Below, piece after piece: positions 22,694-34,378 of a stretch of DNA of 64,000 nucleotides (its first letter is position 1; every line of letters starts with the position of its first letter). This DNA comes from Sindora glabra. Its lineage: Eukaryota > Streptophyta > Magnoliopsida > Fabales > Fabaceae. A model generated the notes under the pieces. It was not told the DNA's origin. It did not search any database and was given only the letters and a program-made list of their open reading frames with translations. The position numbers were made by a program, and so were the translations under genes. Location of the stretch: contig CM035235.1 of the NCBI GenBank assembly GCA_020226215.1, forward strand, positions 51,861,511-51,925,510, read 5' to 3'.

Positions 22694-25600
22694 CTCCTTT
22701 ATCTGTGCTAAGTAATAGAAGAAAGGAACCCAGAAAATTCCCATCCCAGTTCACAATTTCTGCATGCAAAGTTTCAAGCTTCCGTAGTTTCAGCAACAAA
22801 AAACCAACTTTCCAAGAGAAAATTTCAACTAATTTACACCGGGGGCTAATTTTTGCAGCTTCAGTTGTCAGTAGTGGGCTTGCCAGAGCTCTAACATATG
22901 AAGAAGCATTGCAGCAATCTGTGAGTAGCCCTAATTCCGGTGAAATTGATGTGAATGGGGTTCTGGATAGTGTTATTGGTTTTGTTACAGAGAATCCGGT
23001 AGTTATAGCTGGAGGGATAACTATCTTGGCAGTACCGTTGGTTATATCTCAGATTCTGAAGAAACCTAAGCCATGGGGGGTTGAGTCAGCCAAAAATGCA
23101 TATGCAAAATTGGGTGCTGATGAGAATGCCCAATTGCTTGATATAAGGGCACTAATAGAATTTAGGCAAGTGGGTACCCCAGATATCTTTGGTTTGAGGA
23201 AGAAGCCAGTTTCGATCGCTTATAAAGGTGATGATAAGCCAGGGTTCCTTAAGAAGCTTGCATTGAGGTTCAAGGAGCCAGAAAATACCACATTGTTCAT
23301 TTTGGACAAGTAAGAACTTGTAGCAGTTTTTTGTATTTTTTTCTCTGCAGTCTAGCAATTTTTTGTGGTTTTATTTCAATTGAGCCGATGCATCATTTGG
23401 AAATAATATCACTAAGACAGATATGAATAGTCTCTCTTTTTTTCTTTTTTTCTTTTTTTTTTGGGGGGGGGATAAAAAATTTAGAATTACTCATAGGGCA
23501 CAAGTCTGTCCACTAGGAAAGAGAAACATCAAGAGTGTTTCTTCTTCTGTTAAATAATTTTTAGAACAGGACAGTTATAAATTTTTATTTAAGAAATCAA
23601 CTGGCTGATTCCTTTTTATATTGAATCTCTTTAGAGTATTACAAGGTAAAAGAAAATTCTATAAGCGAGTAGTTATGGACATTATGTTGATTATGATCAA
23701 CATTTTTGTTTTAAGAATACTAGTGAGAATTTCTCCATTCTTACACATGATGCTTCCCCATTATTGAAAGGAGCGATGGGGAAAGCTTTTGAAGTGATAA
23801 CACTGCAACAATACTTAATATGTTCGCCAAATAACGCCACAATCTTCTGTACTGTGAATAGAGCTAACCTTCAGGTTTAACCAATCACCATAGAGTACGC
23901 AAATGATCTATTGAGGAGCATTAATATCATCATTACTTCTATTGGCAAATGAGCAGTCTGAATCATAAATAATGAGGAAATACTTGTAGCTGATTGAGTG
24001 AACTTGTGATGGAAGCCAGATTTGATGGGAAATCAGAATTCATTGCGGAGTTGGTCACTGTTAATGGATTCAAAGCTGCTTATGCAATCAAGGATGGGGT
24101 TGAAGGACCACGAGGATGGAAGGTCCTTACTCCCGCTTGAGTTTTTTCTTTCGCTTTCAGTTTCATGCTTATCATATTTGTCTCTTAAAGAGTTTTTTCC
24201 ATTCTATATTCATTTGAACAATAACGCTGACTGGAATTCTGCAGAATAGTGGTCTTCCTTGGACAGCACCAAGGAAAGGATTGAGTCTGGATTTTGGCAA
24301 TTTGACAGAAGCTATCAGTGGTGCAGTGGGGGTATGCATTTAGTATTGAACCAATATAGTTGTAATTTTTAAACCTATTGCACACGAAAAGAAAAAAATA
24401 CCAGTTTTCTGGTTATTTTTGGTAGATGTCTCTTCTTGTTACCCTTTAGACTAAGCTAGTTTTGTCAAACAATGTTTGCTTAGTCAGATTTATTAATCAT
24501 AGGCATACTTCTCTCTGTAATTTGGTTTCTTTTAAATTAATGCTAATATATATATTAATTGCTATATTGGACTTTAATCTATCTGAGGATGGGAAATTAA
24601 TAACAAGGCTGATAAATCAGAAAAAGAATGCACCTTAGAATACACAGTCTCTTTATGGTGAGTTTCTAATGGAAGTTCATGACAGAATACCTCTGATGGC
24701 TTGGCCGTTACTCTTGGAATTGCTGCAGCTGCTGGATTGGGGCTACTAGCTTTTTCTGAGGTTAAGCTGAAGATCCTTTTTTTATTAAAAAAAAAAGTTA
24801 TGATCACTCTCTCTCTCTCTCTGTTAAGAAAAGCATGACTCTACTGATGAGAATTTACTTGTTGATGTTTTTAATGTGTAGGTAGAAACAATTCTCCAAC
24901 TTATAGGCTCAGTTGCACTTATTCAGTTAGCAAGCAAAAAGCTTCTATTCGCAGAGGTGATTCTTGTGTTCTTGCTTCGACTGCACTTCCCCCTTATTTA
25001 TTCAAGTTCTGGTTGACATTATTTCTATAAGTTAGTCAACTTCACTTTCTTTTTTTCCCCCGTGGCAGGACCGAAAGCAAACACTACAACAAGTGGACGA
25101 ATTCTTGAACACAAAGGTTGCCCCTAAAGAGCTTGTTGATGACATAAAGGTAATCAGAAATTTTTTTTTACCTTTTAAATTTTTTGTCATGGTGTCACAT
25201 ATTTTTATAGATGACAGTGTAGTATAACTAACTGTTAAAAATGACTGATATGGACTTCCTTTAATTCCATTGCTGTGCCTTTGTCTCCTCGAATTGATGG
25301 GAACCTTAGCAAATTGGACAGGCTCTTCTACCATCCTCTACAAACAATAAGGCCCTTCCTGCACCAACAGAGAAAGTCTCTGAGCCTCCTGTTATTGATA
25401 ACACCATACAGAAGGCAGAAGCTAATGCTGACAAGATTTCCGAGCCCCCCAAAGTTGAAGCAGCAGCCACGTCTGCTCCTGTAATAAATTCTGTGCCCAA
25501 AATTGAAGTTGAGGCAGAATCACATTCAGGGTTACCAAAACCACTTTCACCATACCCATATGTAATGTCTCAATTCCCTTGCTCCGTGAAGAGTAATAAT

Positions 25601-26424
25601 ACTTACACATAACCACACGCAATACTTCTCCTATATACTACCTATCTTTAAAAAAGGGCAATAATCTTGTTCAGAAATGCTACTACCATAAGTTACTTGT
25701 TACTTGTTAAGAAAGTTAGCATCAAATTATCATCGAACTTTGAGAAAGTTACAATCCATTGGAAGGTGGTTTGGGGTTTGGTTTGTGTGGTGGTGTGGAA
25801 GAATCTTTATTCCTTCATGTGCGTTACTTTTGTTTTGCTGCTTAGTTATGCTTGTTGTGGCCTGTTTCTCTCTCTCACACACACGTGCTACACATGTATG
25901 TATTTGTATTCTATTATGATTAGGGCCCTTGACTATATAAGAAATAGTTGTTATTGTCTATCATTACCCTGCTTTTGGAACCATACAGAAAGTTAATGCA
26001 TGTTGGCTCAAGTGATAAAGAGTTTGCTTCCCTCTGTAATGTCCTGAGGTCAAAACTGGTGGAAGTCTAGAGGAATATTAAAATTCTAATGAATTTACTC
26101 GGGCTAGTAGATCAGCTTGCTTAGATGGACCTGGGGAGGGGACTGTTGGGAATGCCTGCTAACCACTTGCCGCAATACCAAGTAAAAGAGATTATACACA
26201 AAGCCAAAGAAAGGAGAAGGCAAATTGCATGAAACATGCAGAAGTTCTTTATTCCATAGGCAGTTAGAGAATATCAAGCATTGAGATTCATTTTCTCCTC
26301 CATATAGTATATGCTGAACAGATACTTGCTGTCTTTCATTCCCCTTCCTGTTTTGACTCTTCTTTTTGAATTGCAGTATCCGGATTTCAAGCCTCCAACG
26401 TCTCCGACCCCAGCACAGCCATAG
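22666..26424 (+). CDS. TROL: TROL: thylakoid rhodanese-like protein (STR4), eight exons
   Basis: Exons: 22666-23309, 24020-24122, 24245-24331, 24686-24760, 24882-24956, 25069-25149, 25310-25561 and 26377-26424. All junctions are GT-AG and join in frame, giving 454 residues. Order: transit peptide (1 to ~70; start [15 protein letters not shown] as in Arabidopsis TROL), first membrane segment (~110-131), rhodanese fold (~139-250) whose catalytic-Cys loop reads KFDGKS without cysteine, so it is non-catalytic as in the family, second hydrophobic region (~283-326), Pro/Glu-rich linker, and C-terminal FNR-recruitment tail ending [19 protein letters not shown] anchors ferredoxin-NADP reductase at the thylakoid and inner envelope and steers electrons toward NADPH. 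Intron 1 is 710 bp and intron 7, 815 bp. Arabidopsis TROL is similar in length. Confidence 0.93.
26000..26200 (+). mobile_element. Probable tRNA-derived SINE in TROL intron 7
   Basis: GTTGGCTCAAGTGATAAAGA (A-box-like) at about 26002 and GAGGTCAAAACTGG (a degenerate B box) at about 26046 have a spacing like that of tRNA-derived SINEs, whose plant versions often open GGTTGGCTCAAGTGGTAA. The GC content exceeds that of the rest of the intron. No clean target duplication was seen. Confidence 0.5.
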
Positions 26425-26870
26425 AGCTTCACTTGTTTTGAATCATGAAATGAAATTCTATAGCAAACGGACAACTTTTCTGCGAATTTTCCAGCACTGT
26501 TTTAGAATCTTTGATCCTGCTAAAAAAGTGGCAGTCTTAAGCTTACGTAGCGTCTCAGGTCGGAGACATGTATGATATGTGACGCTGGTTGCATCATTAG
26601 CAAACAGACTCACTATTTGTGCTATTTTTCTAAATCTTGTGTTCATCACGATGGACGTGTTGTCAAGGTAACTTGTATATCAGTATGTAAGGATTTAGTA
26701 ATTCATTGTAAGAGTCATTTTTGGATTAAGAAATCAAGATTTTAATACATGCAACAGCCATGCCTATTAGGATTGGGAAAACCATTGGAGTTTCTTCTGT
26801 AGGAGATTAACATATTACTGTTAGCCTGGTAGAGGTGTGTTGTAAACTATAGATTTATCCGGTAATTTAA
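26425..26870 (+). other. TROL 3' untranslated and flanking region
   Basis: The stretch follows the TAG and is shared, in decayed form, with 34562-35345, which indicates that this whole tail was part of the segmental duplication. The exact polyadenylation site cannot be told from the sequence. Confidence 0.5.
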
Positions 26871-27501
26871 GGATCCATTTATTTTGACAGAAGATATTTT
26901 TTATAGGAATAATTTTTTCCTTATATTTATAGTTATAAAGTATTAAAATACAAAAAAATATTTTATTTGTTCAATGTTACATGTAAAAAGTATGATGGAA
27001 AAAATTGTCTATTTCGGGGTACATACGTTTTTACAGAAAACATCTTTCATCAAAATTATATTCATTTACTTATATTTATAATTATAAAATAATTAGATAA
27101 CAATGTTGTACTTGTTTCTTGTTAAATGTTAGGAAATTAGTGTATTTGTTTCTCGTTAACCATAGAGAGTATGGTACAAAAATAATAGAGGAGATTTTTA
27201 GCTTGCATTGTTTTTGTTTTTTAATTACAACGTATATAAATGACATGAAATTTCTTTATTTATATAAAAATAAATGAAATTTTTAAACGGAAATTCTCTT
27301 TTGACAAGACAAATACAACTCTAAAAAGAAAGTTGTTTCCAATTAATATGACATCATGTATTACAAATTATGTCTCTTATTACGATAACATCATGTATTA
27401 TTTTTTAATCACAAAATATTAAAGTAATATAAGACTCCTTTATTTATATACAAGTAAGTTTTTTTTTTAAATAAACATTTTTTGACAAAATAATCAGAGC
27501 C
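26871..27501. mobile_element. MITE-like insertion, ~630 bp, after the TROL 3' region
   Basis: The left end GGATCCATTTATTTTGACAG and the reversed right end GGCTCTGATTATTTTGTCAA are an inverted pair. TAA abuts both ends, suggesting a 3-bp TWA duplication of the PIF/Harbinger kind. The corresponding place in the duplicate copy (after ~35345) lacks the insert, so it arrived after the duplication. Confidence 0.55.
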
Positions 27502-27514
27502 TAAAATCCCGTGT

Positions 27515-28100
27515 TCTTCAATTCTACTGTTTTATAGTAGGTGTCAGATAATTTCAATGTTTTTGTTTTAAGTATTGTAGTATTAAGTAAGTAGAACCTA
27601 AAATTTTACTCTTTGTTTGGAAGTAAAAAACATTCAAAATTCAATTAAGTTGGAAATGAATTCATTGTACATGAGTTCATCTTTAATGATTAAAACTAGT
27701 TTTTTTAATACATTTAGAAAAGGAATTAGATTACGTCTGTCAAAGAAGCATTTGATTCAAGCGTCTAAGATAGCAAGAAATCTTTGACATTACACTATAA
27801 TATTAGAATGCACCAAACACTCCCCAGTATGAGTTACAAGAATCATGCAAAATAAAATAAAAAACAAATAGGACTTACACTAGAATCCCTTCAGAGACAC
27901 TTCTTGATTCAAAAGTTTTCTTTTCTTTTTTTTTTTTTCTTTTTTTCAGATACAATTCATTAAGGATAACTTCTTACATCCCACATAATAGAAGAAACAG
28001 CCACAAAGTTCACAAAAACAACACAAGTACGACGAATAAAATCACACCGAAAACAACTTTCTAACACGACAGAAAGAAAAGTTGGCAGACCATATAAAAA
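27515..28100. other. Flank shared between the two DCL2 copies
   Basis: 27515-27680 resembles 35345-35490, and 27805-27845 (AGAATGCACCAAACACTCCC) matches 57203-57240. The 28010-28090 stretch (AAACAGCCACAAAGTTCACA...) matches the 3' flank of the intact DCL2 at 58455-58540. This ties the TROL tail and the DCL2 tail into one duplicated unit. No gene of its own. Confidence 0.6.
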
Positions 28101-28372
28101 TACTAGATTAAAACTCTATTTTGTTCCTTCAAATAGTCGGTTTGTATTAATTTAATTTTTGAAATAATATTTGTATTAATTTAGTTCCCAAAATTTTAAA
28201 TTCAAAAGTAAAATTTTAGTTCTCCGTAAGGATCAAATTGATAGAAGTTTTAATCCTTACAAAGACAAATTTTATTTAAATTTAAAATTTTAAGGATTAA
28301 ATTGATATAAATTTTAAGAATTAAATTGATATAAATTGAATATTTGAAGGATTCAAATAGAATCTTAGTCAA
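28101..28372. mobile_element. MITE in the 3' flank of the DCL2 pseudogene
   Basis: The ends pair as inverted repeats of about 50 bp: TACTAGATTAAAACTCTATT...TTCCTTCAAATAGTC on the left, and GACTAAGATTCTATTTGAAT...CCTTCAAATATTC reading from the right. The equivalent site in the intact locus (about 58562) has no insert. Confidence 0.75.
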
Positions 28373-28840
28373 CAAATTATAGATGTATATTTTGGGAGAC
28401 CAAAATCAAAAGAACAAGGAAACGAGGAGACAAGCCGCATGCTTTTTATCCTTCAGAAAGGTAACTTCTTCAGCTTTTCCAATTATTCAAAACGACGTTT
28501 GGCAGCTAACTTTTCAGCGGTCTTCTTATTCGGAGTAGTGGCAGTATACTCACGCATGATTCCATTTGCTTCCACCCTGATTGGAAAACAAGCTTCACCA
28601 TTACCCTGGTTACCACAGGTCCCCTTTTATCATATTTTAGTTTATCACGCAGTTCCTTCTAGTGTTACCCTATCAGGTGTAACCAGGGGTTCCAAAAGAG
28701 GCTTTATACCTTGAAAACAACATCCTTGTTGTACCCTGAGTCCATAAAGATCGCTCCAGCTAGAGGCTCTATGACATCTGCCAGTACCTGTCAAAAATAG
28801 GAATATAGCTCATGAATTGTGGAAAAGTGTATACGTCATA

Positions 28841-29034
28841 GGATATCGATCCTCTGCATTTCTTCTCTATCAATTTCCTTCAATTTAGGAGAGGAGATAC
28901 AATCCTCTGCTCTAGGATTCACAATTTTTTTTTATGTGGGACCCGTCATTTTAATACAAAAAAAGACTTAAGTATCTATCTTTCTCCTATATTTACACAC
29001 TCAATTTTCCAAAGAAATGAAGGGGATCCAAATT
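28841..29034. mobile_element. Small MITE in the DCL2 pseudogene intron
   Basis: The left end GGATATCGATCCTCTGCATT and the reversed right end GAATTTGGATCCCCTTCATT are similar inverted termini. The intact DCL2 intron lacks this segment between the sequences matching GTATACGTCAT and TTCATTAATGG. Confidence 0.5.
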
Positions 29035-29070
29035 CACGCAACATAGTTGATTGTGAACGGAATATACAGT

Positions 29071-29216
29071 TCATTAATGGTTTGTTTGGAAGAAGAAACT
29101 GAGGGGAAAATGAAGGAAAGGAGGGCTTGCCTGCTAAATACAAACCAAAATAGAAAGGTAATGCTCAATTTCCTTTCCTTCCCCTTTATTTCTCCGACTT
29201 CCAAACTAGTCATTAA
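29071..29216. mobile_element. hAT-like MITE with TCATTAA target duplication, shared by both DCL2 copies
   Basis: The element 29078-29209 has inverted ends (TGGTTTGTTTGGAAGAAG; reversed right end CTAGTTTGGAAGTCGG) followed by GAAGGAAAGGA-type subterminal repeats, and it is flanked by exact TCATTAA repeats (29071-29077, 29210-29216). The same MITE sits at the same place in the intact DCL2 intron (starting about 59050 and ending about 59785), where a ~600-bp segment interrupts it. It therefore inserted before the duplication. Confidence 0.75.
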
Positions 29217-31654
29217 CCAATAAAAAGGTAGAATATATGCCAACAGATACATCATGAATTATTTCATAGAATTCACAATCACAACCTAAAAGGATTTGGA
29301 TGATGCCACTCTAATAAGCTCAAAGTTTCAACTGATATACAACGTTGTTATTATTCTTGAACATCAGACAAGCAAGAAATATATATTTAAGTTCTTAACC
29401 CCCTCAGATTGTAGTGAACTGTATTACAAGGCAACATCTATGGTCTATGTCTACAGACTCCTTTTGACTATTCACGGTATTAACAATGATTATTAGAGGG
29501 GGAAAAAAAAGGGCAAGCAACTCAAGTTCATGAATTTTCTTTTTTCTTTTTTTTTGGGGGGGGGTGGGGTGGAGGAGGCGCAGAAATATCAGGATAAGAC
29601 TATCCTTTTTTTTGCAAAGGAAGATCAAACATGCAATAATGTGAACAATCAATTAAGAACCAAGCACTGAGAATCTGACCATCCCTGCCTATAAAATGAA
29701 GAGCATCAGCCCTCAGAAAATGTAAGCTTGAGCCCCTCCCTTGTGTCCTTTTTACTGGCTAGAAATTTCATCCCATTGTTAGTATTAGACACTGAAGGGA
29801 GTGTTTGCCTGATATACCGTTTGCTAAAATAATGAAGTAGCTGAAAAAGAAATATCCAAATATCTGCACTCAAATACAATTACAAGTCTATGATATTAAG
29901 ACAACAGAGAATTATCAGGAAGCTAACAATAACCAAAAGGATCCATATACAGAAGGCACTACTAACATGACATAAAGACGTCTCTGACTTCCATTGAAAA
30001 GTTGATTTTGACAATGATTTCCAATGTCGCCAATTCTGAGAGCAATTTGCTTGTGCATTTCCTGTGAGGCTAGGATGTGTTTGTGAAGCTCAGCCCTAAT
30101 GGTACACAGTTCATAGCACTCATTATTCACAGAAGCTGACCTCATATCTGTCAACAACTTTTCTGATGCATCAGGATATTTGTTGCAGAAATGCATAGTA
30201 ACGAGATAATCCACCTCCGTATCCCCAAGAAATTCTAGTTGCTGGAGGGCAAAGAGTATATCATCACCAATTAAACTGGATTTAACAGAAACACAAAATA
30301 AAAAGAAAGAGCATAATACTTGACTGATTCATTATTAAAAATAGTGAGTGCAATGATCAAGTTATGGATCCATCTAGATATCCAAGTAAAAAAGGCTAGT
30401 GCTTATGGTTGGAGGAAAAAAAGCATATGCCTTTCATAACTATAAACACCATGATGTTTCAATAAAAACATTCAGTACATATGCTCAGACAGCACCCAAA
30501 ATTACATATGACATCTTGAATCACTAATACAAAATTGAAAAATCTGTGTGTATTATGTGGACTGTCTTGTGTACGTTTCATTTCAGTATGGTGTGAGACT
30601 AACTGTGTTCGGTGCTAAATTGGTAGGTACTGATAGAAAAAATTCTAAGCATTGAATCTGTAAGATTTGAAAATGTTGTCATTTTACAGAATGAGAGTGT
30701 ATTAAAAGAAACTACAATCATTTAACAAAGTAAATATGCATTTTAGAAATTACTATCTTTAATAAAAGAAAAGTAGCACGCTAAACCAAAGAGTCACACA
30801 GATATCACCGTAGCAATCTTCATGTTATAAATTTTTTATTTTTTGGCACATGAGAATTCAAATACATTCTCATAATTATTTTCTACCCTCACATTCAATG
30901 ACTATCAACATAAACACATGAAATTTTCTTATACAAAATGTGGAAATGTAACCTGTGAGCATTTCATGATGCTATGGTATTTGCACAGGAGTAGTACTAT
31001 ACCTTGACAGTCAAAATATCATTTTGCGTGCAATGATCCAAATGCATCTTTTTTAAGTTGAAAGCAAGAAGCAAGGACTCAAGCTGATGCATGATTGATG
31101 GAAGAAATAGGAATGAATGAACAGTATTGATAGATATTGGTGCCATAATTATAGAGCAAAGTCCAGGAGGCAATTCAAAGATGGCTTGGATTCTGCAAAT
31201 ACAACACATTACAAACTTACACTTAGATCAGATCACATTAGATTGATAGTGCTGCAGTGGACAGATGTCAAAGAAACAGTGGAACTACATAAAACTAAAA
31301 TATAGAAAATAAATGCCTATAGGTATTATGATATATACTTTCAACTCCATCCTGGTTAGTAGCAGCAGCCATTCTAGTGCAGAAAAGTCCATCAGAATAA
31401 TATACCAGTGGCAACTAAGAGGGGAATTAAGCAAGTAAGGCATTCATGGACATCATCAGTATCAGATAGATATGCAAGACCCAAATTAATTTGGGAGAAA
31501 TTCAAGTCTTATTAATATAGAATTCATGCAGCTGACCACTACTGCCTGGGATCAAAGTCTTGTTATGATTTAGTGGATGGGCATTGATCAACCGCCTAAG
31601 TAAACTTGAAAGACAGAACTAAACAAAATTGAACTGCATTTTCATGAAACATTC

Positions 31655-32005
31655 TTATATGAGAATATGGAAATAATAACATTGAGAAATAAAGGCAAGG
31701 AATCTCATTAAAAATACCCAAATTGTCTGCATAAACTCCATCCATGGCAATTGAAAGAACAATGTTTTCGAAATTTTCTGGGCACCTTGATGTTTAAAAT
31801 TCCCTTCATATTTATAGCATTGGTCTACGTAATGCCCAAGAAGGCACAATGAAGTGCATATGGCCCACTGTGAAGACATCCAACTGGATTTTGGAGATTC
31901 TTGCCTTTTAACCTTGGACTTTTGGACTCTTTGTAACCTTAACGTCGAAGCTACTTCCTTGTAAAGTAGTTCAAAATTACTTGGTGCACACTTCATGATC
32001 TTCAT
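31655..32005 (-). pseudogene. Ty1/copia gag-like fragment (zinc-knuckle remnant)
   Basis: A 116-codon minus frame contains CTSLCLLGHYVDQCYKYEG. This resembles the Cys-Cys-His-Cys knuckle and the following GH..DQCYK of copia gag proteins (normal spacing C-x2-C-x4-H-x4-C; here the first spacing is off by one). No other gag or pol domain is nearby. A retrotransposon scrap is the best guess; a weak call. Confidence 0.4.
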
Positions 32006-33689
32006 GCACAGTCAGATCTCGAACTTAACTGTGATTGCTCAGCAATACTTGGTAGCCTTTGGAAAGCATTGTGGGTCTATGTAAGGTCTACCCAACACCT
32101 TTCTCGTAGTGGGTTTGGTTCATTCTGATTGGTTCCAATTTGCAAAGTTGTCTCTGTCCCAGTTGTAGTCCCCATCCTCTTTCTCCTTTCCTGCCCCACC
32201 AACATGAATTGAGTCTTATAACGTAGAGCAGGGCAACAACGGAAAGTCCCAAACTAGCCTCACAGAGCAATGGATCGCGTTGCTACTCTCATTTTACAGT
32301 GGTGACAAAGCGTTTGATGAAATGCCCGTGACAAGGGTCAAATGGCAATGGCGAAGTCGTCGATTTGAATATGCATGGAGCGTAACAATTCAATCAAATA
32401 CCACATAGATTGGAACACTACAAAACCGTCAATCTAAAATAATTCATGTAGATGTGCTAAATCCATAATTTATGAGATGATAATTTTAAATTAAGCCTCA
32501 AACATTTCTTAAAATAAACTAAATATTAATCGATCTATTTTATTAAATCAAAATTCTGAATTAACAAGACTCACATAAATGAAAATTCTAACAAGGATTG
32601 TAACTTAATTATTTGATCCATTTAGTTCAAATTTTTAGAAATTTCCTTGCAATGACTCCCACACCTGAAGCGAAATTGAATGCAATTACGATGCCTGCCA
32701 CACCAATTTGATGTAAATGCTGCCGAGGAAGTAAGGGCATAGCTTGTTGCAGGGGGATGGTTGCTCGATACCGCTGTTGGGAGATATTTGCCAGTGCCGG
32801 AGTGAAGGAATTTGAGCTTAAACCATGAAATTGAAATAGCCATCTTCTTGGTTGGTTTTTATACAGATTTCCCTGCCATTAGGGGATTAAAGCAGTATAG
32901 TTAAATCCAGTTTGAAGAATTATCTTTGATTGAGCAGCAGCATTAAGCAGTAACAAATATTTGATCCCAATTTAATATGAAATTAATTAATTAGTGTGTT
33001 TCTTTAAAGGGATAAAACAATTGTTTCTGAAAAATATTTGCTCACTTTAATTTTAAAAATCATCTCCCTAAATTTTAAAAAATATAAAATTAATATATAT
33101 CATTCATTTAATTAATTATTTTATTGAATTATATAATGTGATGTAATTATTTCGTGAAGTTCTTAAATAGAAATCATAGCATTATAAAAGTATTGATATA
33201 TTTTTTTCGCATATAATTTCACATTTCATTTATTTACAAGTATTTAATTAAATTAAAAATTTTATATGTATTTTAATTCTTATAAAACATATAACATAAA
33301 ATTATATGTGAAAAAATAATTAAAAATAATACACTATAATATTATAATTTTTATTTAAAAAATTACAAAAATTATATAATTTAATAAAATAATTAATATG
33401 AGTATTAATTCTAAATTTTATAAAATTGAAGAAAAACTTTTGAAGTTAAAAAAATCAAATTCTAACAACCTTAAAATTAAAAAGAATAATTTGCTTTTTT
33501 TCCTTATTTAAAACAATAAGGGAAAAATATACTCCACTACTTGCGGTGGTTAAAAAAGATAACTAGTCGTTTGCACCTTTTGATACTTTGCACACCAACA
33601 TTATGTTTTTATCGAAAGAAAAGACAGAGCCAATTGCATGAAGTTTTCAAAAAGTTCTTTGCAGGCACGATGGGGCAGGTAAAGCATGA
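32006..33689. other. Intergenic DNA, one unidentified short frame
   Basis: A 73-codon minus frame at 32622-32843 starts MAISISWFKLKFLHSGTGKY and is Ser/Thr-rich at the N-terminus. Its second half in the +1 frame reads GVAGIVIAFNFASGVGVIAR, a plausible membrane segment, so this could be a frameshifted fragment of an organelle-targeted membrane protein. I cannot identify it. The remainder, especially 33000-33530, is AT-rich and empty. Confidence 0.35.
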
Positions 33690-34378
33690 ATGAATCAACC
33701 TTTCTCATGCTATATTATTGAAAATAAAATATTATCTTACCTTATCTTCTATATTTGAAAACAAAATTCATTCTATTCTCATATGCTACAAGGCAGCAGA
33801 GCTATACAAGGATTTGCAAGAAATTATAATAAATAAAAAATATAAATTTCAAAATTAAAGGTTATGAGATTATATATAATTATTAAGTAATATTATATAT
33901 TAATAGATAAGAAAGAAAGGAAAAAAACTTAAATTTCGATATTACAAATCATATATATAATTAATAAAATATTAAAATATAGGTTTAATGTCATATATAG
34001 TTGATTTAAATAATTTGAAACTTAAAAAAAAATAAGTTGATACATAGTCAATAAAATATTATTACTTACTATCTTTATTATCTTGAATGAAATTCTAATG
34101 TATTTTTAATTTTTAAATAATTAAATTATTAAAATGACTGAAATAATTATACATATATGTATGTATATGTATTAGTACATAAAGTACAAATATAATAATT
34201 ATATAATAGTAAGCCTCCATAAGGTAGGAAAAATATTATTGCTCTATCCCTCCTATTTTGTTTGGGGTGAAAACTTGATTTATACCTTACCTTACAAGAT
34301 AAAAATTCATACTACCCCTAAATTCTATCAAGACAATCCTATAGAACATTGCAAATTTAAAGTATTTTATCACCCTTA
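33690..34378 (+). repeat. Dispersed repeat family B (copy 2)
   Basis: Collinear with 7900-8720 without the (AT)n expansion. It ends (ATTTTATCACCCTTAG) exactly where homology to the TROL 3' region begins, so it marks or sits on the left breakpoint of the segmental duplication. Confidence 0.6.

Larger units (their letters stand above)
28440..31192 (-). pseudogene. DCL2 pseudogene: decayed partial copy lacking the RNase IIIa exons
   Basis: This copy aligns with the intact DCL2 exons at 58660-63815. PAZ-end exon (31192-31003): one base is missing relative to the intact copy (CAAAGATGG against CAACAGATGG), which shifts the frame. Both exons covering RNase IIIa and the first half of IIIb are absent: homology jumps from the position matching ~60980 to that matching ~63130, a deletion of about 2.1 kb. 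The RNase IIIb exon (about 30234-29967) is about 93% identical by eye to its partner but has another one-base deletion near 30024 and reads LEFLGDTEVDYL where the family has LEFLGDAVLDYL. In the dsRBD exon (28440-28790) about 20 bases are missing near 28655. MITEs have inserted around it. It cannot make a Dicer. Confidence 0.9.

Noticed and set aside
28440..31192. A second functional Dicer gene
   Set aside because: The RNase IIIa exons are missing and at least two frameshifts and a further deletion interrupt the remaining exons.
31117..31305. 62-codon plus-strand frame
   Set aside because: It lies antisense to the PAZ-end exon of the DCL2 pseudogene.
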